Source: a virus. Taken from it: a stretch of 21,672 nt of DNA. Shown here piece after piece: positions 7,692 to 14,164 of the stretch. A model generated the notes under the pieces. It ran no database searches and had not been told where the DNA came from. It worked only from the letters and a program-made list of their open reading frames with translations. Position 1 is the stretch's first letter; each line of letters starts with the position of its first letter. Where the stretch lies: positions 1 to 21,672 of the IMG/VR virus record IMGVR_UViG_3300032299_000136; one strand, given 5' to 3'. The translations under genes and the position numbers were made by a program.

Positions 7692-8563
7692 GCGGTATCC
7701 AAATGCTGCTAGGTATAAAACCTAGAGTTACTGGGCTAACGTCTGTCCAATACATTGTGGTTGCTGGCGGTGGCAGTGGTGGTACAGGTGATAACAACAC
7801 TGGCGGAGGCGGCGGCGGTGCAGGAGGGTATAGAACCGGCAGTTCACTTGCTGTTACAACAGGTAATTCTTACAATGTAACTGTTGGCGGGGGCGGTGAT
7901 GCGGCTAGTAGTGGTAGCCCTTCCAGTTTTGCGGCAATAACTACTATTTCGGCCACAGGAGGCGGTCGTGGCGGCGATCCCGGTAATGTAGGGCTAGGCG
8001 GTGGTTCTGGTGGGGGTGGCGGTGGACGTCAACAAGCCGCCGGGGGCGCTGGTAATACCGGCGGGTATTCTCCTGTTGAGGGTTATGCTGGCGGTGCTGG
8101 TGGTACTACCGGTGGAGTTGAATCTGCCGATAACGGCGGCGGCGGTGGTGGTGGTAACTCTAACAATGTTGGTGAAGCTGGTAGTGGCAGCGGAGGCGGT
8201 AGTGCAGCTAGCGGAACTCTAGGGTTTGATGGAAATAGGTATGCTGCTGGCGGTGGTGGTGGGGGCGGAGCTGGTGGCGCAGGTGGTTCTGGCAGTTCTT
8301 CTGCAAACTCCGGTGAAGGCGGTACAGGGTCTTCCGGCAATTATCAAGGTGCTAATGCTGGTGCTAACAGTGGCTCAGGAGGCGGCGGAAGTGCCGCAGG
8401 CTCTGGAAGCAACGTAGATGGTGGCACGGGCGGCTCGGGCGTAGTTGTTATTCGTTATGCAGACACATTCCCCGCAGCTACCACAACAGGTTCTCCAACA
8501 GTTACAGTTTCAGGCGGATTCCGCACATACCGTTTTACGGGTTCAGGTTCAATAGAATTTTGA
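7688..8563 (+). CDS. Glycine-rich tail adhesin A
   Basis: The GTG start overlaps the previous TGA (GTGA). The 291-residue product has a short unique N-terminus (residues 1-18), then VQYIVVAGGG at about 20, which opens a glycine-rich domain with many poly-G runs to about residue 250. A strand VVVIRYAD and a C-terminal cap follow (about 257-291: TTTGSPTVTV, GGFRTYRF, TGSGSIEF). The VxYxVVAGGG-GGAGGYRT opening is typical of the Gly_rich_2 type domain. By analogy with the polyglycine receptor-binding tip of phage S16 gp38, such sequences can pack as polyglycine II helices; applying this here is inference. Unlike adhesins B, C and D, it lacks the M-A-x-FPS docking segment, so it may attach elsewhere. 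Confidence 0.82.
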   Translation: MSGIQMLLGIKPRVTGLTSVQYIVVAGGGSGGTGDNNTGGGGGGAGGYRTGSSLAVTTGNSYNVTVGGGGDAASSGSPSSFAAITTISATGGGRGGDPGNVGLGGGSGGGGGGRQQAAGGAGNTGGYSPVEGYAGGAGGTTGGVESADNGGGGGGGNSNNVGEAGSGSGGGSAASGTLGFDGNRYAAGGGGGGGAGGAGGSGSSSANSGEGGTGSSGNYQGANAGANSGSGGGGSAAGSGSNVDGGTGGSGVVVIRYADTFPAATTTGSPTVTVSGGFRTYRFTGSGSIEF

Positions 8564-8571
8564 GGTAAATC

Positions 8572-8925
8572 ATGGCAGCACCAAATATCATCGCGCCAAC
8601 AACAATACTCGGTAAAACCGCTGTGTTGGCAATTACGACATCAGCTACGGCTATCGTCACTAACTCTGCCGCCAGCGGTAAGGTTCTTAAGATAGACCAA
8701 CTTCTAATTACCAACGTCAACGGCACTGCAAACGCAACCGTGAACGTGGATATTTTTAGAGCTTCGGTTGCGTACGATATTGCGTACCTAATGACCGTTC
8801 CGGCGGGTGCAACGCTTGATATTATTTCAAGCCGCATCTACTTGGAAGAAGGTGATGCCTTGCGTTTAACAGCCAGCATTAACAGCTACCTTGATGGCGT
8901 CTGCTCTTACGAGGACATTAGCTAA
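8572..8925 (+). CDS. Small beta-rich fibre-associated protein, function unknown
   Basis: The 117-residue protein has NIIAPTTILGKTAVLAITTSAT near its start, then VLKIDQLLITNVNGTANATV, AYLMTVPAGATLDIISSRIYL and a C-terminal EEGDALRLTASINSYLDGV with CSYEDIS. The layout looks like a compact jelly-roll or beta-sandwich. It resembles a small structural protein that I remember from cyanophage and other aquatic phage fibre loci. TGAGGT upstream combines the previous stop with a ribosome site, and TAATG couples it to adhesin B. Because it is interleaved between two glycine-rich adhesins, it may be a collar, adaptor or chaperone for them, which is inference. Confidence 0.8.
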   Translation: MAAPNIIAPTTILGKTAVLAITTSATAIVTNSAASGKVLKIDQLLITNVNGTANATVNVDIFRASVAYDIAYLMTVPAGATLDIISSRIYLEEGDALRLTASINSYLDGVCSYEDIS

Positions 8926-9797
8926 TGGCTCAATTCCCATCCACTTCGGGTGCATCAGACGTCTGGAACGTAACAGATGTCTACCGCGCTGTGGCTGGTG
9001 GGAATTGGCCTTTATCCCCGCCATCAACAGTTGAATACCTTGTTGTAGCCGGTGGTGGAGGTGGTGGTAATAGTAGTAACAATACCGGCGGGTCGGGAGC
9101 GGGGGGCGCTGGTGGGTATAGAACCGCGACTGGTTTTGCAGTATCAGCGGGTTCCGCAATTACGGTTACGGTTGGGGGTGGTGGTGCGGGGGCGGCTTCA
9201 CAGGGAAATTCTGGAACTAGCGGCATTGATTCTGTTTTTAGTTCTATTACATCTATTGGTGGCGGTGGTGGCGGTACGGGCCGAGGTAATGGTATTTCTG
9301 GTGGCTCTGGTGGTGGCGGCGGTTATCAACGATCTGGGGGTACAGGTACTGCTGGCCAAGGTAATGATGGCGGTACAGGTGCTGGCAGTAGTCCATTTAA
9401 CGGCGCAGGTGGAGGCGGCGCAGGCAGTGCCGGAAGTGGCGCTACTGCTGGCACTGGTTTGCAATCTTCTATTTCTGGCAGTGCTTTGTTTTATGCCGCT
9501 GGTGGCGGCGGGCAAGGTGCATCTGGAGGCTCTGGTATCGGGGGTGCTGGTGCCTCTGCAACAAACGTCAACGACGCTCAAAGTGCTTCACCTGCAAACC
9601 GAGGCTCTGGCGGTGGCGGCGGTGCAAATACTGACACAGGCTCAAAACCCGGAGGAAGTGGTAGCTCAGGTGTTGTAATTATTCGCTATGCAGACATATT
9701 TGCTGCGGCAGCTTCAACAACAGGTTCTCCTACAATAACGGTTGCAGGCGGTTATCGTATTTATCAGTGGACTGGCTCCGGCTCAATCACGTTCTAA
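8925..9797 (+). CDS. Glycine-rich tail adhesin B
   Basis: The start overlaps the previous stop (TAATG). The 290-residue product begins with a docking segment (MAQFPSTSGASDVWNVTDVY..GGNWP, residues 1-29) shared with adhesins C and D. VEYLVVAGGGGGG at residue 36 opens the glycine-rich core, which includes GGAGGYRTATGFAVS and SVFSSITSIGGGGGG. VVIIRYAD and the C-terminal cap (STTGSPTITVAGGYRIYQW, TGSGSITF) close the protein. There is no Fn3 domain. Core and cap are very like those of adhesin D at protein level, though the DNA has drifted at many silent sites, so the duplication is not recent. The likely role is a receptor-binding tip. Confidence 0.83.
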   Translation: MAQFPSTSGASDVWNVTDVYRAVAGGNWPLSPPSTVEYLVVAGGGGGGNSSNNTGGSGAGGAGGYRTATGFAVSAGSAITVTVGGGGAGAASQGNSGTSGIDSVFSSITSIGGGGGGTGRGNGISGGSGGGGGYQRSGGTGTAGQGNDGGTGAGSSPFNGAGGGGAGSAGSGATAGTGLQSSISGSALFYAAGGGGQGASGGSGIGGAGASATNVNDAQSASPANRGSGGGGGANTDTGSKPGGSGSSGVVIIRYADIFAAAASTTGSPTITVAGGYRIYQWTGSGSITF

Positions 9798-9799
9798 TC

Positions 9800-11017
9800 A
9801 TGGCAGACTTCCCATCCCCCTCAAGTGCTTATGGTCGTTGGAACCTAATGGATGTGCGCGACGCCATTATGGGCAGTAATTGGCCCTCACCTGCAACGGT
9901 GCCCGGTGCGCCTACGATTGGTACAGCTACCGCTGCAAATGCTTCAGCGTCTGTAACTTTCACAGCACCAGCTAGTGATGGTGGATCGCCTATTACTGGG
10001 TATCGTGTGACGTCTAGCCCCGGAGGTGTTACGGCAACAGGCTCTGCATCGCCCATCACAATTACTGGATTGACAAACGGCACTGCGTATACGTTTACTG
10101 TGGCCGCACAAAACCTTGTTGGGTATGGCGCAGAAAGCGCGGCATCAAACAGCGTAACACCTACGGCTGGACGAATCTTTAGTATTTCTCCCGCAGTTTC
10201 AGGCTTATCTAACTGGAATCTTGATTCAGATGGCGCGCTAAACCTTGGCTCTGGCGGTACATGGACTATTGTGCCTGCTTCAAGTTTCAACGTTTCTGCC
10301 AAAGTTTGGGGCGCTGGAGGCGGTGGTATGACTACTGCAGGTGGCCCTGCTGGAGCGGCTACTGGCACTATTGCTATGACTTCTGGAACTTCGTACCAGC
10401 TTATTGTTGGTACGGGTGGGCAAGGCACAACGGCTAGCCGTGCTGCTGCTGCGGGCGGCGCGGGTTCAGGTATTCAATTTACTTCTGGCTCTACACCGAT
10501 CATGGTTGGCGGTGGCGGCGGTGGTAATGCTGAAGGTGGGTCAGGTCGTTATGGCGGTGGCGGTGGCGGCTCTACTGGCGAAACTGCTCCCGGGGGTGGC
10601 GGTGGCGGCGGTACGCAAAGTGCTGCTGGTGCTGGTGGTAATGGTGGCCGTCGTACTGGCAACCCGGGTTCTGGGCGTAATGGTGGCGGCGGAAATACTG
10701 GGTCAGCATACACAACAGGCGGTACTGGATTTGGAACGGGCGGTGTTGGCACATTTAACGGCGGCGATGCTGGTTCTGGCGGCGGCGGTGCTGGTTACTT
10801 TGGTGGTGGTGAAGGTGGCGGTGACGCTGGTGGTTTTGGCGGTGGCGGCGGCTCTGGCTACGTTAATGGCTCAGTTGTCACATCTGGAACGTTGTATACG
10901 GGTGTAGCAGCTACCGGCACAGTAGGTAATTCAGGCGATGCCAATCGCGGCACTGCGGGTAATGGTGGCTCCGCAGGGGGCGGTAATGGGGTTACAGGAA
11001 GGATATATCTGTCGTGA
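9800..11017 (+). CDS. Fn3-containing glycine-rich tail adhesin C
   Basis: An ATG at 9767 is in frame, but the start at 9800 is chosen because it gives the conserved MADFPSPSSA...W...V docking segment and lies just after the previous stop. The 405-residue product has docking residues 1-29 and a fibronectin type III-like domain at 34-122 (PGAPTIG, ITGYRVTSSPGG, LTNGTAYTFTVAAQN, SNSVTP). A connecting segment follows, then a glycine-rich core from about 165 (KVWGAGGGG). The end differs from the other three adhesins: it lacks the TTGSPT...GSGSI cap and finishes with GYVNGSVV...GNGVTGRIYLS. This may be a replaced tip with a different receptor. The stop overlaps the oxygenase start (GTGA). Confidence 0.83.
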   Translation: MADFPSPSSAYGRWNLMDVRDAIMGSNWPSPATVPGAPTIGTATAANASASVTFTAPASDGGSPITGYRVTSSPGGVTATGSASPITITGLTNGTAYTFTVAAQNLVGYGAESAASNSVTPTAGRIFSISPAVSGLSNWNLDSDGALNLGSGGTWTIVPASSFNVSAKVWGAGGGGMTTAGGPAGAATGTIAMTSGTSYQLIVGTGGQGTTASRAAAAGGAGSGIQFTSGSTPIMVGGGGGGNAEGGSGRYGGGGGGSTGETAPGGGGGGGTQSAAGAGGNGGRRTGNPGSGRNGGGGNTGSAYTTGGTGFGTGGVGTFNGGDAGSGGGGAGYFGGGEGGGDAGGFGGGGGSGYVNGSVVTSGTLYTGVAATGTVGNSGDANRGTAGNGGSAGGGNGVTGRIYLS

Positions 11018-11589
11018 CCGCAAAATGTTCATACGTTTTCCCAGTGCCTATGTTAGAGCGAGACTCTGACGGATTAGTTACGCCAGAACTGATCGACTGC
11101 GCAAAACAAATATTAAACCAGCATGGTGATAATCCCTTCTATAGCCCATGTAAAAGCACTGTTCGCACATTTGGTACGGTTTTAGAACTGCCGGAGTTTG
11201 CACAACTTAAGAATTTTATTGTTGAGTGTGTTGCGACATATTGTGACTTTGCAAAGATTGACAAAAACAATTTGATGTTTAGCGGCTCTTGGCTAAACGA
11301 ATATCAAACTAACGGCTACCAAGACTTGCATACGCATGAAGATAGCGTGTTGTCTGGCTGTGTGTATCTCAAAGCCCACGGAGTTAAAGACTTTATTACC
11401 CAAGCACCTTGGCACTTCTTTCAGCCATCCTATCCAAAACATACAGAAATAACCACGCAAAACTGCCACAATCTTGAGTATGAGACTGTAACCGGCAGGT
11501 GTTTTATATTTCCAAGCCATCTAATGCACCGCACATTACCCACGGCTCAAGAGCGAATCAGCTTGTCTTTTAACGTTCGGTACGGTTAA
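11014..11589 (+). CDS. Putative 2OG-Fe(II) oxygenase
   Basis: The GTG start overlaps the preceding TGA and has AGGAAGG at 10996-11002. The 191-residue product resembles the phage 2OG-Fe(II) oxygenase group (2OG-FeII_Oxy_5-like): W93-L-N-E-Y, then L-H106-T-H108-E-D110 followed by SVLSGCVYL, and near the C-terminus GRCFIFPSHLMH172R with R181 in ERISLSFNVRYG. H108-x-D110 (or H106) plus H172 would bind iron, and R181 would bind 2-oxoglutarate. Such enzymes hydroxylate protein side chains, nucleobases or small molecules; the substrate here is unknown. Its composition lacks the G-richness of its neighbours, so it looks like an independent gene placed inside the adhesin array. Structural proteins of the phage itself or host surface components are possible targets. 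Confidence 0.72.
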   Translation: MTAKCSYVFPVPMLERDSDGLVTPELIDCAKQILNQHGDNPFYSPCKSTVRTFGTVLELPEFAQLKNFIVECVATYCDFAKIDKNNLMFSGSWLNEYQTNGYQDLHTHEDSVLSGCVYLKAHGVKDFITQAPWHFFQPSYPKHTEITTQNCHNLEYETVTGRCFIFPSHLMHRTLPTAQERISLSFNVRYG

Positions 11590-11591
11590 AC

Positions 11592-12728
11592 ATGGCTCAG
11601 TTCCCATCTCAAACAAACGCAAACGGTCTATGGACTGTAAAGAAGGTTAAACGCTACCTTCAGGGGGCCAACTTCCCCACGTTCCCCGGAGCGCCCACGA
11701 TTGGCGCTGCAACAGGTGGAAACGCACAAGCAAGTGTGGCTTTTACCGCACCTGCTTCCACAGGCGGCTCAGCGATTACAAGCTATACAGTTACGTCCTC
11801 CCCCGGTGGTATTACAGCTACAGGTTCTTCTTCTCCTATCACTGTCACCGGTTTAACTAACGGCACGGCATACACATTTACTGTTAGGGCGACAACGTTT
11901 ACAACAGGCCCTGCAAGTGGATCGTCTAACAGCGTTACCCCTGTTGCTGCGCTTTCTGCGGTCGAATACTTGGTTGTAGCTGGTGGGGGCGGTGGTGGTG
12001 GACACTATGGTGCGGGTGGGGGTGCAGGTGGGTACAGAACTGCGACTGGTTTTGCTGTTTCAACGGGCGTTTCTTACACCGTAACGATTGGCTCAGGTGG
12101 CAGTGGATTGGGTAGTCCGGGTCAAGGCGGTAGCGGTAATAATTCGGTGTTTTCATCTATCACCTCTATTGGCGGCGGTGGCGGCGGCTCCCGCGATAGT
12201 GGAATTGCGGGTCTACCGGGCGGTTCTGGTGGCGGTGGCGGTGGTGGTGGTGGCTCTGTTGGCGGCGCAGGGACTGCGGGCCAAGGAAATAATGGTGGGG
12301 TTGGTATAAACGATGGCGGTAATTCCCGTGGCGGTGGCGGCGGTGGAGCCAGTCAAGTTGGCAATACTAACGGCGCTGGTTATGGCGGCAACGGTTCCAC
12401 AGCTTTTGATGGCATTACGTATGCTGGCGGTGGCGGCGGCGGTAGTCAAAGTGCTGGTGGTAGACCGGGCGGCAGTGGCGGCGGGGGCGGAGGCGGCTCT
12501 GGAGGTGGAAACGGCACGGCTGGCGGGGGAAATACTGGTGGTGGCGGTGGCGGTGGCGCACAAACTGAAGATGGATCAAATAGCGGTAGTGGCGGTTCGG
12601 GCATAGTGATTGTTCGCTACTCCGATGTTTTTTCAGCCGCCGCATCCACAACAGGCTCTCCTACAATTACTGTGTCCGGAGGCTATCGTACATATAAATG
12701 GACAGGTTCTGGTTCAATTACTTTCTAA
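11592..12728 (+). CDS. Fn3-containing glycine-rich tail adhesin D
   Basis: The ATG lies two bases after the oxygenase stop. The 378-residue product carries every module of the set. The docking segment is 1-29 (MAQFPSQTNANGLWTVKKVK). The Fn3-like domain is 31-118 (PGAPTIG, TSYTVTSSPGG, LTNGTAYTFTVRA, SNSVTP). The glycine-rich core starts at about 124 (VEYLVVAGGGGGGG) and includes GYRTATGFAVSTG and SVFSSITSIGGGGGG. The C-terminal cap is about 343-378 (STTGSPTITVSGGYRTYKW, TGSGSITF). It therefore looks like adhesin C at its front and adhesin B at its back, which fits modular shuffling. A receptor-binding tip is the likely role. Confidence 0.84.
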   Translation: MAQFPSQTNANGLWTVKKVKRYLQGANFPTFPGAPTIGAATGGNAQASVAFTAPASTGGSAITSYTVTSSPGGITATGSSSPITVTGLTNGTAYTFTVRATTFTTGPASGSSNSVTPVAALSAVEYLVVAGGGGGGGHYGAGGGAGGYRTATGFAVSTGVSYTVTIGSGGSGLGSPGQGGSGNNSVFSSITSIGGGGGGSRDSGIAGLPGGSGGGGGGGGGSVGGAGTAGQGNNGGVGINDGGNSRGGGGGGASQVGNTNGAGYGGNGSTAFDGITYAGGGGGGSQSAGGRPGGSGGGGGGGSGGGNGTAGGGNTGGGGGGGAQTEDGSNSGSGGSGIVIVRYSDVFSAAASTTGSPTITVSGGYRTYKWTGSGSITF

Positions 12729-12736
12729 GGTGATAC

Positions 12737-13234
12737 ATGGCACATTTTGCAAAACTTGATGACAACAACATGGTACTGCAAGTTATTGTGGTACATAACA
12801 ATGAATGCTTGGGGGATGATGGAAACGAATCCGAATCCGTCGGAATAGCGTTTTGTCAGTCCTTGTTTCCCGGTACGCGCTGGAGACAAACAAGCTACAA
12901 CGGCAACATTCGTAAAAACTATGCGGGGATTGGTTACCAATACAACCCTACGCTTGATGCGTTTGTTCCGCCAACACCATACCCAAGCTGGGTTCTAAAC
13001 GAAACCACATGCCGATGGGATGCCCCAGTAGCGTACCCAACGGACAATAAAACTTATGGATGGGACGAAGCAACACTTTCTTGGGTCGAAGTTGCCTACC
13101 CATCACCATACCCAAGCTGGGTTAAAAACGAAACTACAGGTCGATGGGAAGCACCGATCCCTATTCCTGACGACGGCAAAAAATACAGTTGGGATGAACC
13201 CACAACGTCTTGGATGGAGATTATAAATGTTTGA
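12737..13234 (+). CDS. Tail-associated protein with duplicated PYPSW modules
   Basis: The 165-residue protein starts MAHFAKLDDNNMVLQVIVVHN and continues to FPGTRWRQTSYNGNIRKNYAG with GIGYQYNPTLDAFVPP, a recognisable phage family usually annotated as unknown and often found near tail fibres in cyanophages and other aquatic phages. The second half is two copies of a roughly 43-residue aromatic module (from P81 and P124): PYPSW, RW[DE]AP, YP/IP-D, K-Y-WDE, SW-[VM]E. One copy is what I remember in relatives, so the second is probably an internal duplication. It ends inside the holin gene with an 8-base overlap. Confidence 0.82.
   Translation: MAHFAKLDDNNMVLQVIVVHNNECLGDDGNESESVGIAFCQSLFPGTRWRQTSYNGNIRKNYAGIGYQYNPTLDAFVPPTPYPSWVLNETTCRWDAPVAYPTDNKTYGWDEATLSWVEVAYPSPYPSWVKNETTGRWEAPIPIPDDGKKYSWDEPTTSWMEIINV
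12977..13234 (+). repeat. Two 43-residue PYPSW aromatic modules
   Basis: CCATACCCAAGCTGGGTT is identical at 12977-12994 and 13106-13123, 129 bases apart. The codons after it have diverged but encode the same order of W, Y, D and E residues. The second module ends at the stop codon. Confidence 0.85.
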
Positions 13235-13721
13235 CATCTTATCTGGCGGTATTCTGGGTTCTGTGTTTGGTGGGCTGTTCCGACTTGCGCCTGAAGTTCT
13301 AAAGTTCTTTGACAGAAAAAACGAGCGCCAGCACGAACTCAATATGTTTGCCCGCCAGTGTGAATTGGAAACGCTTCGTGGTCAGCAGAAGTTAGCTGAG
13401 ATTGGTGCACAGCGGGAAGCCGCTATTGACGTAGGTGTTATGGATGCGTTTAATAACGCCATTGTTCAGCAAGCTGAGATGGTTAAAGCCGCAGGCGGTT
13501 GGGTTGCTTCCCTGTCGGCATCGGTTCGCCCTGTAGTCACATACTGGGTGCTGTTTGTTTGGTCGTTTATCCACGTTTGGTTTGCATGGAACGCATGGCT
13601 TGCCGGTGCGCCAGCCGTAGAAGTATTTAAGACCATGATGACACCTGACTTCTCAGCCTTGTTGTCTGGGACAATTAACTATTGGTTCCTCGACAGAACT
13701 CTAAAACAGCGTGGCCTATGA
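13227..13721 (+). CDS. 3TM-type phage holin
   Basis: The 164-residue product fits the GTA_holin_3TM-like family, whose members form lesions in the inner membrane that let endolysin reach the cell wall. A hydrophobic N-terminal helix (ILSGGILGSVFGGLF, about 4-18) is followed by a charged coiled-coil-like stretch (about 28-68). The conserved SVRP at 99-102 comes next, then a strong membrane segment (about 104-126) and the family C-terminal pattern INYWFLDRTLK (150-160). It overlaps the PYPSW gene by 8 bases, with GGATGGAGA at 13212-13220 as ribosome site. It couples to the lysozyme through ATGA, a standard holin-endolysin arrangement. I found no separate antiholin or spanin gene. Confidence 0.82.
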   Translation: MFDILSGGILGSVFGGLFRLAPEVLKFFDRKNERQHELNMFARQCELETLRGQQKLAEIGAQREAAIDVGVMDAFNNAIVQQAEMVKAAGGWVASLSASVRPVVTYWVLFVWSFIHVWFAWNAWLAGAPAVEVFKTMMTPDFSALLSGTINYWFLDRTLKQRGL

Positions 13722-14161
13722 ACCTAGAGCTTGCTGCTGAACTGTGCCGCCGGTTTGAAGGGTATCGGGCCAAGCCCTACCTTTGTCCGGCTAACGTGGC
13801 AACGATTGGCTACGGCTCTACCTACTACGCAGACAAGCGCAAGGTAACTTTGGAAGACCCGCCGATGGATGAACCCACGGCTAGGGCGCTTTTGATGATT
13901 GAGCTTGAGCATACATACCTGCCCGGTGTTCTGCGTAACTGCCCCGGTTTGATTACAGACGTACGTAAGTGCAACGCCATCGTAGACTTTGCTTACAATT
14001 TAGGCGTTGGGCGCTTGCAAACTAGCACGTTAAAGAGGAAAATCAATGCCAATGATTGGGAAGGCGCAAAAGAACAACTGATGCTCTGGACTAAAGGTGG
14101 CGGCAAGGTATTGCCGGGTTTGTTAAAACGCCGCACTGCTGAGTGCGCCCTACTGGATTGA
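13718..14161 (+). CDS. GH24 phage lysozyme (endolysin) with Cys at the catalytic Asp position
   Basis: The start at 13718 is chosen over the in-frame ATG at 13682 because it overlaps the holin stop (ATGA) and gives a normal N-terminus. The 147-residue protein is a T4/P22-type lysozyme that cleaves the glycan strand of peptidoglycan. E14 in RRFEGYR, C23 in YLCPANV and T29 in ATIGYGST align, with exact spacing, to T4 lysozyme E11, D20 and T26; the aspartate is thus a cysteine, as in many YLCPAG-type phage lysozymes. Further family segments are CNAIVDFAYNLGVGRLQTSTL and a C-terminal GGGKVLPGLLKRRTAECALL. No signal or SAR segment is seen, so export should depend on the holin. Confidence 0.92.
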   Translation: MNLELAAELCRRFEGYRAKPYLCPANVATIGYGSTYYADKRKVTLEDPPMDEPTARALLMIELEHTYLPGVLRNCPGLITDVRKCNAIVDFAYNLGVGRLQTSTLKRKINANDWEGAKEQLMLWTKGGGKVLPGLLKRRTAECALLD

Positions 14162-14164
14162 CCG

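Noticed and set aside
8083-8340. Proline-rich ORF on the - strand opposite adhesin A (similar ones at 8981-9226, 10549-10752 and 12213-12563)
   Set aside because: Poly-proline, serine or alanine frames arise as mirror images of GGN glycine codons. They lack ribosome sites and any plausible protein features.
9052-9678. Long + strand frame inside adhesin B, rich in V, L and A (also 10404-10907, 12088-12309 and 12313-12606)
   Set aside because: These are shifted readings of the GGN-rich DNA (GTG/GCG codons). The glycine frame has conserved modules and a coupled start; these do not.
9767-9799. Upstream ATG extension of adhesin C
   Set aside because: It would add 11 residues before the conserved MADFPS start and lies entirely in the end of adhesin B. 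The ATG at 9800 fits the shared docking segment.
7688-12728. Diversity-generating retroelement as a source of adhesin variation
   Set aside because: No reverse transcriptase gene, template repeat or adenine-directed variable repeat pair was seen in the window. Similar modules are explained by old duplication.
13682-13717. Upstream ATG extension of the lysozyme
   Set aside because: The added residues come from the holin reading region and do not form a signal or SAR helix. The ATGA overlap at 13718 is the normal coupled start.
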